Source: JBAXQQ01 sp037131695
Lineage (GTDB): Bacteria > Armatimonadota > Hebobacteria > CAIYQO01
DNA length: 64,000 nucleotides
Direction: 5' to 3'
Assembly (NCBI GenBank): GCA_964638715.1
Contig: CAZWZF010000001.1
Location: 166,129-230,128 of the forward strand
This document shows, piece by piece, positions 52,501-61,405 of the stretch. The notes under the pieces were generated by a model. That model had not been told where the DNA came from. It did no database searches and worked only from the letters and a program-made list of their open reading frames with translations. The stretch's first letter is position 1; the number at the start of each line of letters is the position of its first letter. The position numbers and the translations under genes were made by a program.

Positions 52501-54450
52501 TTCAGCATAACTGTTAATCCTGTAAACGACGCACCATCCGCAGTAATACCGACTATCTCTCCGGTTAGCGGCGATGGCAACATACATTCAATCACAATTT
52601 CAAGTTTATCAGTTGGTCCAGCTAATGAATCGACGCAAACAATCGAAAGTGTAACAGCGATAACTGATACATCAACATTATTAACCGGGGTGCGAATAGA
52701 TGTAATTGGTGGTAATCAAGTTATAAGTTATACTCCGGTCAATGGACAATCAGGTACCGGTAATTTGATTATTACTGTAAAAGACTCTGGCGGAACATTA
52801 AAAGGTGGTATTGATACTACAGCATATAACGTTCCTATTACTATAGTATCGAAACCAGATGTACCTACATTTATTTCACCGGTATATAATGACTATACCA
52901 GCGGTAATGATAAAATCCAAGTTAGTGGAACAGCTACTTTAAGCAAGATTAAATACCATGTTTTTAAACAACAAGTAGGCTCCACTTCATCTTGGATCGA
53001 ATTATATACTACTGATTGGAATAATAGTAGTGACGTAGTGACTTTTGGTATTCCTTCTGCAATGACTCTGACCAGTGGCGCATGGAATTTAAAATTATCA
53101 GCAGAAGATGAGCGTGGTGGTATTACAGAAGGAAATACTATTATGGTTACAGTTCCTACAATTATGCCGCCTTCAATTATATCAAACAGTTTAATTCTCT
53201 TTGGTATGCCAATAAAATCGTCAAAGACTATCAGTACATTACCGAGTACTATTAAACTTGCCACTTATGATACAAGTACAAATACATATTTAACATCAGT
53301 CACTCCATTAGATGTTACATTTGATTCTCAGTATGGGTATTGGATACGAAGCACTGGCATTAATACTACATTAAAATTTACTGGAAGTATAACAAATTCA
53401 ACAAAATCTATTCCTCTTTCTGTTGGATGGAACTTAATCCCGAATCCGTATTATGGCGATATAACCTGGTCTGTAAAGAATATTCAAGTCATAGATAATC
53501 AAAATGAATTAACACTATCTATCCAAGATGCATCAGATTATATATTACCTTATGCCTGGACTTTTACATCTAACAGTACTGAACCACAACTCGGTCATTA
53601 TACTTTAGTATATGATGACACGATTCTTCCAGGTATTAAAAATACCATTCCGACATGGAACGGATTCTGGGTAAAAGCACTGAAAGAATGTGAAATATTT
53701 ATACCAAACCCAAACACAAGTGAACTACCTATGACAAGAACGTCTAAACGTAATCTGGTAAATGGCTGGAGTACTCGAATAATAGCAAGTTGTGACAAAG
53801 GCGCATCTGAAGTAGTAATTGGGGTATGTGATATTGCTCGCAATTTATCACTTGCTTCCCCACCGGCGTCTCCTCTTGGTTCAGCGGTTAAAATAGCTGC
53901 TACCAGAGGCGGCAATCAACTATCAGCAGACTTCATTAAGAATGATGAAAATAAAGAATGGACACTGGTAATAACAAAGGATGATAGCACCGGCAATAAT
54001 GTAATGCTAAATTGGCCAGATATATCATCCTTAAGCGGGAAACAAACAATTAATTTAACCGATGTGTCAACTGGTAAAAAGGTATCATTGAATGAAGTAC
54101 GTAATTATTCAATTAATTTTGCAGCCGGTGAAACAACACGAACAATAAAACTATCAATTAGCAAACGCGCAGCATCGGCATTACAGATTACCAATGTACG
54201 CACAGAGAACAATCGCAATAGTGGTCAGATAAAATTTGACTTATCTTCCCCCGCTATTGTAACCATGACAATACGAAACTTAGTCGGTAAAATGATAACA
54301 TGTGCTACTTTGGATGCTCAATCTGCTGGTTCACAAACAATGAACTGGAACTCTGAGGGAAAATCAGCAGGAAAATATATTATTGAATTAAAGGCTGCTG
54401 ATAAAGATGGCAGATCAATTCGAGCAACATCATTTATTTCTATAAAATAA
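49567..54450 (+). CDS. Giant secreted propeller/cadherin-like repeat protein with FlgD-type C-terminus
   Basis: 1627 residues. Signal peptide MITKLNIRLLILLTSIFLAVSIFA; the start is fixed by AGGAG. Residues about 30-340 form a TolB/PD40-like propeller (PTISPDGSKIAYVEY, WKPDGSAFVYSG). An IPT/TIG-like domain follows (ITSISPKSAIDNQGIINITVNG). Next come five or six cadherin-like/Ig repeats of about 95-105 residues, each starting NPVNDPPSF or similar (NIAPNF, VNDAPSF, NTPPSF, VNDAPSA) and containing KDNGGTLNGGIDT-type loops. The last 90 residues (GQIKFDLSSPAIVTMTIRN...AGKYIIELKA) resemble FlgD-Ig or type-IX-secretion C-terminal domains. A surface adhesin or cell-envelope protein is the likely role. 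The lipoprotein gene follows after ten bases. Confidence 0.8.
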   Translation: MITKLNIRLLILLTSIFLAVSIFAQVPKHTTLKRGSSTIPAGKVAFVQGANLIIYDTSTQSRQTIASNNPLSLFTCGGGKITYTTTSTLSDVFVVPIDGSGNTLDTGKSGFVPTISPDGSKIAYVEYPGMNLAIMNSDGTGNQSISTIFPSPIKMQWVPGSSNTEISYISSGKIIKYNINTQATTEYTLHTDFNVEINPDDFFWKPDGSAFVYSGSSNKVYIYTVATSANTLQTEVTSNTAPMVKWQPNGSNASYITATGLTLYNPSTTTYSADITAFASSAGYDWTQDSNNIAYSDPNTKLTIFNISTGISTALQEYSLAQGGMADILGVALPQWIPGNATAAITSISPKSAIDNQGIINITVNGRNFPTNPQIKLSASITSFTASSIVSSSDTQIVFQIDANSLPSNVYSVDVYDSTGKLAISEVIGLTVTHANQAPVITPSTISDIPVNEDSGPYSFNVTIKSGGPLDAGQTIQVIPSSDNTALLGDVSFVSIDTLGLYKITITPAANKSGVANFTVKIKDNGGTLNGGIDTTTVSFKYTVNPVNDPPSFDTIADVIATDSSPKTIILTNVIAGPADEASQTLTFHATSSLATLLPDPIISKNVLTGNWELVLNPIVVATSKTAKVTIMLQDNGGTANEGVDSFVSSFNFTVNPINIAPNFNTIQETTIFEDNPLSITVSGLTVGNSAEDAVQTLSVTATSSNTGIITPSVTMITGGFKITGTPTANANGTVQITVKVKDSGGTLNGGIDTFTQTFNLDITAVNDAPSFSNTLSDITTSQNIPINIVMTDVTAGGNGTESSQALTFSAISNTPDLVPNPTFTYLEGIWTMTISPIANVVGFSDIDVILTDDGGTANGGINSYVKRFRFTHIIINTPPSFDVIPDQVMNEDSTLNVNITNIKAGSSDIEQLTQQVTITATTGDLTIMDPPVITSATGSFEMKFTPKPNANGVVTITVIAKDNGGIENGGVDTAQQAFSITVNPVNDAPSAVIPTISPVSGDGNIHSITISSLSVGPANESTQTIESVTAITDTSTLLTGVRIDVIGGNQVISYTPVNGQSGTGNLIITVKDSGGTLKGGIDTTAYNVPITIVSKPDVPTFISPVYNDYTSGNDKIQVSGTATLSKIKYHVFKQQVGSTSSWIELYTTDWNNSSDVVTFGIPSAMTLTSGAWNLKLSAEDERGGITEGNTIMVTVPTIMPPSIISNSLILFGMPIKSSKTISTLPSTIKLATYDTSTNTYLTSVTPLDVTFDSQYGYWIRSTGINTTLKFTGSITNSTKSIPLSVGWNLIPNPYYGDITWSVKNIQVIDNQNELTLSIQDASDYILPYAWTFTSNSTEPQLGHYTLVYDDTILPGIKNTIPTWNGFWVKALKECEIFIPNPNTSELPMTRTSKRNLVNGWSTRIIASCDKGASEVVIGVCDIARNLSLASPPASPLGSAVKIAATRGGNQLSADFIKNDENKEWTLVITKDDSTGNNVMLNWPDISSLSGKQTINLTDVSTGKKVSLNEVRNYSINFAAGETTRTIKLSISKRAASALQITNVRTENNRNSGQIKFDLSSPAIVTMTIRNLVGKMITCATLDAQSAGSQTMNWNSEGKSAGKYIIELKAADKDGRSIRATSFISIK

Positions 54451-54460
54451 GGTGGTAACT

Positions 54461-55480
54461 ATGAAAAATATCCTGTTATGGCTGACAGCAGCATTAATCG
54501 GCATTTTATTAGCTGGTTGTTCATCTACTCCTACTAATAAAATGGAACTTAAAAGTTCTACATCTTTCACTATAAAATGGGATAATACCCGTGATCTGAC
54601 AATAAAATCGTCGTCTGTTAATAGTATCGTGGTTACAGCATTTTATAATGATAAGCAACCGTATGTCATTTCCAACAGGCCCGAAGTTGGAAATACTACT
54701 TCAGTGGTATTCTTCGATTTACCTGCTGTACCAATAAAATTCACTGTTAGTTTATATAGTGATGTAGATGGCAAAGGAGATTTATTATCAAAAGGTGAAC
54801 AAAATTATACACAGCCACTTGGAATGGGATTAAACCAATTGACATTAGTTATGCATGCAGTTCCGTTTTCTTTGAATGCATTACCATATTCGTTATCATT
54901 TGACATTAATGACCAGCCAAAATTAGTTACAATAAGTGGCTATGACAATATCGAAGATTCAATCATATTCAACCAAGGAGAACTTGAGTTTTCTATTTTA
55001 GATACTTCGGTTGCAACATTTGAACAAATCAATGCAAATCAGGTAAAAGTGACCCCAAAAGCAGTAGGAACAACTACATTACGAGTAAAATCGACTGTTC
55101 CAGGTGTGAATGTATATACGAATGTGCCAATTACTGTAACATCAATGCAAATAGCATCTAAAAACATTAGTCCAACTTCTTTTACTTTTATTGGGGGAAC
55201 AGTAAATATATCTACAGTAATAACAGGCAGTACTCCAAGTAAAGTCGAAGCTGAAATATCTGGTGGAATTTATTCAGTACCGAACTTGATTACTTTAGAA
55301 TTAATAGAGGGTGAATACACCGGAACTTGGAATGCACCATCAAACCTGTCGATAGCAGGAACATCAAATATCTATACCGTTAAAATTAAAGCTACATCGC
55401 AAAATAATCAAGTGATTGAGAGTTCACCAGTTAATGTTACAGTCGCTTCACCGGAGCAACCGCCTGCTCCTTTAAACTAA
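54461..55480 (+). CDS. Lipoprotein with Ig-like domain
   Basis: A 339-residue lipoprotein: signal MKNILLWLTAALIGILLAGC has a lipobox LLAGC, with Cys20 as the lipidated residue. The rest is beta-rich; residues about 150-230 fit a bacterial Ig-like (Big2) domain (DTSVATFEQINANQVKVTPKAVGTTTL is the usual pattern). The GTG at 54452 in the same frame is rejected because GGTGG is a Shine-Dalgarno for the ATG at 54461. It lies ten bases after the adhesin gene and is probably its anchored partner. No specific family recognised. Confidence 0.8.
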   Translation: MKNILLWLTAALIGILLAGCSSTPTNKMELKSSTSFTIKWDNTRDLTIKSSSVNSIVVTAFYNDKQPYVISNRPEVGNTTSVVFFDLPAVPIKFTVSLYSDVDGKGDLLSKGEQNYTQPLGMGLNQLTLVMHAVPFSLNALPYSLSFDINDQPKLVTISGYDNIEDSIIFNQGELEFSILDTSVATFEQINANQVKVTPKAVGTTTLRVKSTVPGVNVYTNVPITVTSMQIASKNISPTSFTFIGGTVNISTVITGSTPSKVEAEISGGIYSVPNLITLELIEGEYTGTWNAPSNLSIAGTSNIYTVKIKATSQNNQVIESSPVNVTVASPEQPPAPLN

Positions 55481-55495
55481 AATAATTATCTATAG

Positions 55496-55522
55496 AAGGC
55501 GCACATAAAGTGCGCCTTTTTT
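55496..55522 (+). terminator. Intrinsic terminator after the adhesin-lipoprotein operon
   Basis: AAGGCGCAC / GTGCGCCTT stem, five-base loop, then a run of T. Confidence 0.93.
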
Positions 55523-55578
55523 GTTAGAACAAGAAAATTCTGGGTATTATATTAAAAACTGGTAAGGGAGTAAGTAAA

Positions 55579-56196
55579 ATGAAAATTTTACATGTAAATG
55601 CTAATCCTAAACCTTTGGAAGAAGCATCATCAAAGAAAGTAACTGAAGCATTTTTTAATGCAATCAGTGGTAAACATGACATAACGGAGATTGATCTCTA
55701 CACAGATCAACCCCCTTTTTACAGCTACTTAGAATATCGTAATTTCTGGTATCCTGTCTTTATTCCAGAATATCAGCAATCACCAGAAGAAATTGCAGCA
55801 AGTGAATATGCATTCAGGCATGGCAAATTAGTTAATGAAGCAGATTTGTTAGTAATTACTGCTCCAATGTGGAACTTCGGTCCTCCAGCGATTTTAAAAG
55901 CCTGGATTGACCAGGTTATTTCACCAAACTTAACTTTTACAATGGATGAAACCGGTCCGCATCCCATGCATAAAATACAGAAAACTATCCTGTTCAGCGC
56001 ATCCGGTGGTACATACGCTGAAGGAGATACCAGAAATGGATTGCTGGCAATTGTTAGAACAGCCTTTGGGTTTACTGGGGTAAAAGATTTTGATTGCGCC
56101 TGGGCAGATGGGCAAAATTCATTTTTCTTCAAAGACTCAGCAGAACGATTAGCCGCAGCCATAGAAAAAGCGAAATTAATAGCAGGAAGTATCTAA
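55579..56196 (+). CDS. Flavodoxin-fold FMN-dependent NADH reductase (AzoR/quinone reductase family)
   Basis: A 205-residue cytoplasmic flavoprotein. MKILHVNANPKPLEEASS is the FMN-phosphate loop, VITAPMWNFGPPAILKAWIDQVI the conserved flavin-contact block, and ILFSASGGTYAEGD the third loop, all as in azoreductase/NAD(P)H-quinone reductase homologs. Length matches AzoR (about 200). GGGAGTAAG precedes the ATG. It is monocistronic between two terminators. The physiological substrate is probably quinones rather than azo dyes. Confidence 0.88.
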   Translation: MKILHVNANPKPLEEASSKKVTEAFFNAISGKHDITEIDLYTDQPPFYSYLEYRNFWYPVFIPEYQQSPEEIAASEYAFRHGKLVNEADLLVITAPMWNFGPPAILKAWIDQVISPNLTFTMDETGPHPMHKIQKTILFSASGGTYAEGDTRNGLLAIVRTAFGFTGVKDFDCAWADGQNSFFFKDSAERLAAAIEKAKLIAGSI

Positions 56197-56203
56197 ATAA
56201 AAT

Positions 56204-56237
56204 AATGGGGATTGAATAATTATTCAATCCCCATTTT
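56204..56237. terminator. Bidirectional palindromic terminator
   Basis: A perfect 32-base palindrome (AATGGGGATTGAATAA and its complement) ending in TTTT, between the convergent reductase and GH2-like genes. Confidence 0.9.
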
Positions 56238-56240
56238 CAT

Positions 56241-58820
56241 TCAGTAATTTATAATTTGCGGTGTAATGTTCCAACCTTCAACAGCAATTACATTCATTGG
56301 TTCTTTTCTTTTTTCAAGTTGCATATAAAATCCAGAAACTTCTTTTGGCCTTAATTTTATATTTCTCATTTCTCCTGGCATAATTGTATATATCCAACTA
56401 TCTTCGCCAAGCAGCCAGTGTCCATCTGGTCGGAATATCCGTATCCCCATTGCCGCTATTTTTCCGGTGTTTTGCAATTTTACATGAATTATCCCATCTT
56501 CTTTTACACACTCAACTCGTAAATCAGTATCAGGCAAAGAAACCAACGGTGATAAGATAGGTGAAATAAGTGTAGAGAAGAGATAATCATTCATGTGCAG
56601 CTGGTGACCGCGATTGAATAAATTCAACCTTAATAAAAATAATTCTTGAAAACCTTTAGGTATCACCCATTCAACAGAACCAGCACGAATTGACGCGTTA
56701 GGATGAGAAAGAGTATTAATATGACCCTGGTTTAATATTTTATTTTCAAGAGTAATAAGTTCCCAATGTATTTCAAGCGGTTGTGATTCTTCTTGCGAGT
56801 TACTCAAATGTAATTCTGCAAAAAACATTTCACCCGATTTCCATCCCATACGCGCAAACTTTGCTGATACTATTACTTTACTGAATGCCTTAACCATCAA
56901 GGAATATGCTGGTTGAGGATTACCGAAGTAATCTATTAATGCTGGTGAAATAAAATTAGGCCACGGTTCATTTAAATGCCACAGCATCACACCTGAACAA
57001 TGCCACTTTCTACGTCTATTGGATTCAATAATATACCTTATAGCTTCTGCCTGCAACAATTGACTGGAATGAATATAATCGTCCATTCTTACAACATTCC
57101 CAAACATCTCATTAACCATGGGAAAATCAAGCCATCGACCACCACGATTCCGCCATGTAAGGTTTTCATTTGATGGCGGCCAAATTTTATTTTCACGTGA
57201 TGTTAAACGCATTACCTCATGATTAGTCGCACCAGGACACCCGGCTGCGCCAACAAATAATGGGTTAACACTATTTAAGAAACTATATTCATTTTCTTGA
57301 CCAAGATATGTATACGGTCCATGTATATCATGTTGCTGGTCTGCAGTTTCTTCAGCGTTTTCAACTTTTGGAAATCCTATTAATCCGAAAGGAGTTGTAG
57401 GGAAAAATATGCGGTCAGTGTCATATTCAGTGACAATTTTTTGTAATAATTTCAATAACGGATCACGATTTGTCGCAGGCATACCATCGCGATTTTGCAA
57501 ATTATCTCCACCGCACCATGCAATTAATGATGGGTGATTTCTTCTTGATCGAATTAATTCCGGCCCATGCGATTCCCACAAAGATAAGGAGCGTGCATCA
57601 GTAGCAGGAACACAATTTTTACCTGAACCTATCAATGGCAAATCTTGCCATATCATTATCCCTAATTCATCACACTGAGCATATAAATCATTGCTGCCAA
57701 TGCCGCCACATCCCCATATTCTTATCACATTAACATTTGCTTCAATTAACAACTGCAAATGATGACGAATCTTACCGTAATTATCAACACCTTGCAGATG
57801 ATCAAAAGGAACGATAGTTACACCTTTTATAAATATATATGTTCCATTTACTATTAATGTATATGGCATTATCGCATTATGCGAGCTTTCATTTCTCACA
57901 TACCTGACATCACGAATACCGAAAAGAGATTCGTGGCGGTCAGCCAGTGCGCCATCAGTACTGAAAACTTCAGTAACAAGCCTATACATCTTCTGTTCGC
58001 CAAAACCAGCCGGCCACCATAATTGAGGGTGGCGCAATTGATGTTCAATAGATAAATGTGCGACTCCCCTGGTTCCCGAATGTTTGCTGCGTTCAGAAAT
58101 TATAGCAGTATCACCATCATAAATTGAACTCTGAATATCATAATTTCCACTGCTGCATTGCAAAGTAGCAGCAACTGAAACGGCTGCCATATCTGTATGC
58201 AAATTTATTGTTGAGCGTACAGCTACATCAGTGAAATGAAACTTCCCTACCCCATAGAGCTTTATAGAACCTGGAATGCCAATATTAATATACCTTGTAC
58301 CAAAATCCCATTTTGCACCAAAACGTGGACAAACTTCATGGCTTTGTTCAGTTGAACCGAATTGATTTTGAATTTGAGGTGGAGAACCAATGAATATTTG
58401 CAGGCGATTAGTTTTATTCGATATTAGATATTCAGTGACATCAACTTCAAAAGTCGTACCGTAACCATCAATATCACCAACATGTCTGCCATTAAAAATA
58501 ACCGTTGCTGAAGGGTCTACCGCATTAATAGATAAAATAACTCTGCGACCACGTAAAGTGTCAGGAGGAATAAAGAGGCAGCTATATTCCCAATGTCTTG
58601 CCCAAACCCATTCAGATAATTTACTTTGTTCTTCCCAATACGGGTTTGGAATAACATCAGCAGCTAACAAATCGGCTTGTACTGATCCGGGAACATGAGC
58701 GTTATACGGTCCCCTCTCATATCCGGCACCCAACGATTTATTTGCTGGACGCCATTGATCAGCATGATAACCATATAATTTCCATTCTTCATTATCTAAC
58801 AGAAATTCTGCTAAAGACAT
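56241..58820 (-). CDS. GH2 beta-mannosidase-like protein lacking both catalytic glutamates
   Basis: 859 residues with the full GH2 layout: sugar-binding domain (VWARHWEYSCLFIPPDTLRG, VDPSATVIFNGRHVGDIDG), Ig domain (HPQLWWPAGFGEQKMYRL), TIM barrel (VNVIRIWGCGGIGSND, LGIMIWQDLPLIG, RNHPSLIAWCGG) and C-terminal beta domains. In active relatives the barrel reads WCGxNE for the acid/base and SEFGxxGxTN for the nucleophile. Here the positions are WCGGDN (residue ~434) and VGAAGCPGATN (residue ~523), so neither glutamate is present. No signal peptide. The start at 58820 is set by GGAG six bases upstream. Probably a non-catalytic glycan-binding or regulatory paralog, or an enzyme with a changed mechanism. 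Confidence 0.85.
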   Translation of the reverse strand: MSLAEFLLDNEEWKLYGYHADQWRPANKSLGAGYERGPYNAHVPGSVQADLLAADVIPNPYWEEQSKLSEWVWARHWEYSCLFIPPDTLRGRRVILSINAVDPSATVIFNGRHVGDIDGYGTTFEVDVTEYLISNKTNRLQIFIGSPPQIQNQFGSTEQSHEVCPRFGAKWDFGTRYINIGIPGSIKLYGVGKFHFTDVAVRSTINLHTDMAAVSVAATLQCSSGNYDIQSSIYDGDTAIISERSKHSGTRGVAHLSIEHQLRHPQLWWPAGFGEQKMYRLVTEVFSTDGALADRHESLFGIRDVRYVRNESSHNAIMPYTLIVNGTYIFIKGVTIVPFDHLQGVDNYGKIRHHLQLLIEANVNVIRIWGCGGIGSNDLYAQCDELGIMIWQDLPLIGSGKNCVPATDARSLSLWESHGPELIRSRRNHPSLIAWCGGDNLQNRDGMPATNRDPLLKLLQKIVTEYDTDRIFFPTTPFGLIGFPKVENAEETADQQHDIHGPYTYLGQENEYSFLNSVNPLFVGAAGCPGATNHEVMRLTSRENKIWPPSNENLTWRNRGGRWLDFPMVNEMFGNVVRMDDYIHSSQLLQAEAIRYIIESNRRRKWHCSGVMLWHLNEPWPNFISPALIDYFGNPQPAYSLMVKAFSKVIVSAKFARMGWKSGEMFFAELHLSNSQEESQPLEIHWELITLENKILNQGHINTLSHPNASIRAGSVEWVIPKGFQELFLLRLNLFNRGHQLHMNDYLFSTLISPILSPLVSLPDTDLRVECVKEDGIIHVKLQNTGKIAAMGIRIFRPDGHWLLGEDSWIYTIMPGEMRNIKLRPKEVSGFYMQLEKRKEPMNVIAVEGWNITPQIINY

Positions 58821-58940
58821 TAAAAGCTCCAAACAATAAAAAACCGCTTTTTATATATATGATTTTTCCCATTAGTTAAGTATAATATACAAAAGTTATG
58901 GTATTTTGGATATATTATTTCGATTAAAAAAGGAGAAATT

Positions 58941-59333
58941 ATGAAAAGAATGATTTGGAATTGGGTGATAAGCTCAATTGCATTATGGTTAGGCGCATCT
59001 ATTTTGAGTCCTGATGTTAATATTACTACCCCTCCCTGGTACAATGTATGCTGGGTTGCGGCATTACTCGGGTTAACTAATGTAGTTGTCAGTATAATTA
59101 CTGCTTTGATAAAATTACTGACATTGCCGGTAAATATACTTACTTTGGGTTGCTTTGGCTTTTTCCTTTCATTAGTTATGAATGGTGTGGCGTTATATTT
59201 TGTCAGCACTTCACTTGCACCCAAAGTATTTCATATATCAACATTTTCCATGGGATTAGCACTTGCCGTATTGATGTCAATATTCAGCGGTATTTTAACA
59301 GTAATATTACCATTCAAAGGTGATAATTCTTAA
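58941..59333 (+). CDS. Holin-like (YvlD-type) four-span membrane protein
   Basis: A 130-residue protein with four hydrophobic segments and the family pattern WVISSIALWLGASIL, LLGLTNVVVSIITALIKLLTLPVNILTLG and FFLSLVMNGVALYF. This is the phage-holin-superfamily-IV/YvlD group, which is widespread on bacterial chromosomes and mostly not phage-derived. AAAAAAGGAG precedes the ATG. Its stop overlaps the stop of the convergent UroD-like gene by four bases. No other phage genes are nearby. Function is unknown; it may relate to envelope stress. Confidence 0.85.
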   Translation: MKRMIWNWVISSIALWLGASILSPDVNITTPPWYNVCWVAALLGLTNVVVSIITALIKLLTLPVNILTLGCFGFFLSLVMNGVALYFVSTSLAPKVFHISTFSMGLALAVLMSIFSGILTVILPFKGDNS

Positions 59334-60460
59334 CCGTATTTAACACCAGCTTGAATAAACCTTAAATAATTTTCCTGTTGTCGGGATGTCAATACTGCTT
59401 CATAAGGACCAGCAGAAGGGGAAAGCATTAATCTTTTTCCTTTGCACTCATCTATTACATTTTTTACAGCCATTTCCATTTCATCAGGAGTTAAGCGTTG
59501 AAACTCATCGTATTGAATGTTACCTATTAAGCCGATTTTATCACCAACAATATTAAATGCTTCTGTAAAAGTGCAGTTTCCTATCGGTGGTGCTTCAATA
59601 GTATGCAAAGCATCAGGAGCCATATCAAGAAAATATGGCAATATTTCTTTAATTTGACCATGATAATGTTGAATTATCCATTTATTATCATCATGTATCA
59701 TCTTATTAATTTCTGCTGCATACGGCACAATCCATCGGCGAAATGTATCCACACTCACCATTGGCGGTGATGCCAATTCTGACCCAACAGAAAAAAATAC
59801 TGGTGCTGCATTCGATTCAATTGCAATCCTATAAATTTCGCGATACCTTATCATCAAATTGTCTAATATAGATACTACTAAATCTGGACATGTTAATGAC
59901 CATATCGACATTTCTTCTAAATTTGAACTGTAGTAAATAACTCCTATCGGTTCACCCAAATCCAACATCATCAAACCTAATTCATCAGGAAATTCAACTG
60001 CTTCTTTGCGGATATTTTCTAACTGTGGATTAAGAACTTCTGATATCTTCTCAGTCGGGAATAACGGGAATTTTGAAAATATTTCCAACTCTTCTTCGGA
60101 ATTAATCATCTTTCTTGTTTTAGGTCCACCTGACCCACCCAATCTATTTTCAGTCCATAGTTCCATTCCATTGAATCTGTAAAAAGTCTTACTGATGTGT
60201 TCATCGCTATTAACGAAAGATTCAGTAATGATTTCTACATCATCTGAAAATGTTGGCACCCCAGTATTGCGGCGATTTAACCAAATTGCGTTATCAAGAG
60301 CGGCGGCAGTAATATCTTTATAATATGGGTTGCTTAATACATCAGTATAATATCCTGCGTGATGATACGGAAATAGCATCCAAATTGGTACCTGTTCGCA
60401 CTTATCTCCTCGAAGAAAAGAGATTATTTTATCTCGGGATGTTATTCGATGCTTTTCCAT
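59330..60460 (-). CDS. Uroporphyrinogen decarboxylase (URO-D) family protein
   Basis: A 376-residue URO-D-superfamily TIM barrel, the MtaA/CmuA-like methyltransferase branch rather than HemE: the opening RDKIISFLRGDKCEQVPIW replaces HemE's RPVWMMRQAGR. FFSVGSELASPPMVSVDTFRRWIVPYAAE and IIQHYHGQIKEILPYFLDM with its metal-site His fit the branch, as does DALHTIEAPPIGNCTFTEAF. Such paralogs are numerous in Planctomycetes and Armatimonadetes, often near carbohydrate or methyl-transfer genes. Substrate unknown. Its ATG lies inside the end of tyrA (19-base overlap) with GGTGAG as ribosome site, so the two are coupled. Confidence 0.88.
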   Translation of the reverse strand: MEKHRITSRDKIISFLRGDKCEQVPIWMLFPYHHAGYYTDVLSNPYYKDITAAALDNAIWLNRRNTGVPTFSDDVEIITESFVNSDEHISKTFYRFNGMELWTENRLGGSGGPKTRKMINSEEELEIFSKFPLFPTEKISEVLNPQLENIRKEAVEFPDELGLMMLDLGEPIGVIYYSSNLEEMSIWSLTCPDLVVSILDNLMIRYREIYRIAIESNAAPVFFSVGSELASPPMVSVDTFRRWIVPYAAEINKMIHDDNKWIIQHYHGQIKEILPYFLDMAPDALHTIEAPPIGNCTFTEAFNIVGDKIGLIGNIQYDEFQRLTPDEMEMAVKNVIDECKGKRLMLSPSAGPYEAVLTSRQQENYLRFIQAGVKYG

Positions 60461-61353
60461 TTTCTCACCTTATTAACCATCACTCGTCTTTCAGATGCAT
60501 TTGATAATAACGCTTCTAAATATGGCTCATCAGCTGTTTGCAATGCTTCTCGCCAGATAGATAATTCTACAATTAACTTAGTAAGTGAAGTTAATACCCT
60601 ATCGCGGTTTGTCATTAAGATATCACGCCATAACGCAGGATTTCCTGCTGCAACTCGTGTAGTATCGCGAAATCCCCCGGCCATAAATGGCAGTGCTAAT
60701 TCTTCATAATTACTGCTGAATACAGCATTTACGAGTGCCGAAGCCACAAGATGTGGAAGATGACTGGTTAGCGATACAACATCATCATGACTGTCAGCAT
60801 CAATAATTATCGGCGAAGCGCCTAAAGAAGCTATCAGTTCAAACAACTTATCTACAGACTCACCAGATTTTTCATTTTCACATAATGCCCAGGTTGCACC
60901 TTTGTATAATCCGGCATGAGCATGAGACAATCCTGCTTTATCAGATCCTGCCATTGGATGACCGCCAACGAAATATATACCCATGGGTATCACTGCTGAT
61001 GCGCTATTCATTATCGCGCGTTTCGTACTGCCGACATCAGTAATAATAGTTCCTATCTTAACAAACGATGATAACTGGGCTAACTGATCAATAATAGTCT
61101 GAACAGGAGTACATAGAACAATTAAATCGCATCCAGCACAATCAGTGATATCATTGGAAAGTTTACTGAATATCTTTATATCATCAATTTTCAATAATTC
61201 AGCTTCAATTAATGTTTCTTGGCGACGGGCAATACCGATTATTTCGATATCAGGTGATAATAATCGCAAGTCTATTGCCAAACTGCCACCCAGCAAACCA
61301 AGTCCGACAATGGCTATTTTATTAAATTTTATTTCAAAAGAATTTTCAGTCAT
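60442..61353 (-). CDS. tyrA: Prephenate dehydrogenase
   Basis: Oxidatively decarboxylates prephenate (or arogenate) to 4-hydroxyphenylpyruvate (or tyrosine) in tyrosine synthesis. The 303 residues show the NAD(P) loop AIVGLGLLGGSLA (14-26), VLCTPVQTI, DVGSTKRAIM, VGGHPMAGSDKAG, SHLPHLVASAL and MAGGFRDTTRVA, the standard TyrA blocks. No ACT or chorismate-mutase domain is present. The start is followed by the URO-D gene in a coupled pair. The cofactor and substrate preference cannot be decided by eye. Confidence 0.94.
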   Translation of the reverse strand: MTENSFEIKFNKIAIVGLGLLGGSLAIDLRLLSPDIEIIGIARRQETLIEAELLKIDDIKIFSKLSNDITDCAGCDLIVLCTPVQTIIDQLAQLSSFVKIGTIITDVGSTKRAIMNSASAVIPMGIYFVGGHPMAGSDKAGLSHAHAGLYKGATWALCENEKSGESVDKLFELIASLGASPIIIDADSHDDVVSLTSHLPHLVASALVNAVFSSNYEELALPFMAGGFRDTTRVAAGNPALWRDILMTNRDRVLTSLTKLIVELSIWREALQTADEPYLEALLSNASERRVMVNKVRKWKSIE

Positions 61354-61405
61354 CGCGAGTTATCTTTCTACATTTTCCCGCTCAATCCTGCTTTTGCGAT
61401 AGAAA

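Noticed and set aside
49567..54450. Repetitive DNA in the adhesin gene as a CRISPR or tandem DNA repeat
   Set aside because: The repeats are protein-level (about 100 residues) and diverged in DNA; there are no short identical repeats with spacers.
58820..59224. Minus-strand 134-residue frame opposite the holin-like gene
   Set aside because: The plus-strand holin-like protein has a good Shine-Dalgarno and family motifs; this is its complement running into the GH2 leader.
58941..59333. Prophage remnant marked by a holin
   Set aside because: This YvlD-type family is a normal chromosomal membrane protein, and no other phage-like gene is near.
59330..60460. hemE (haem synthesis) assignment
   Set aside because: The N-terminal RPVWMMRQAGR-type signature is absent; it fits the MtaA/CmuA-like branch.
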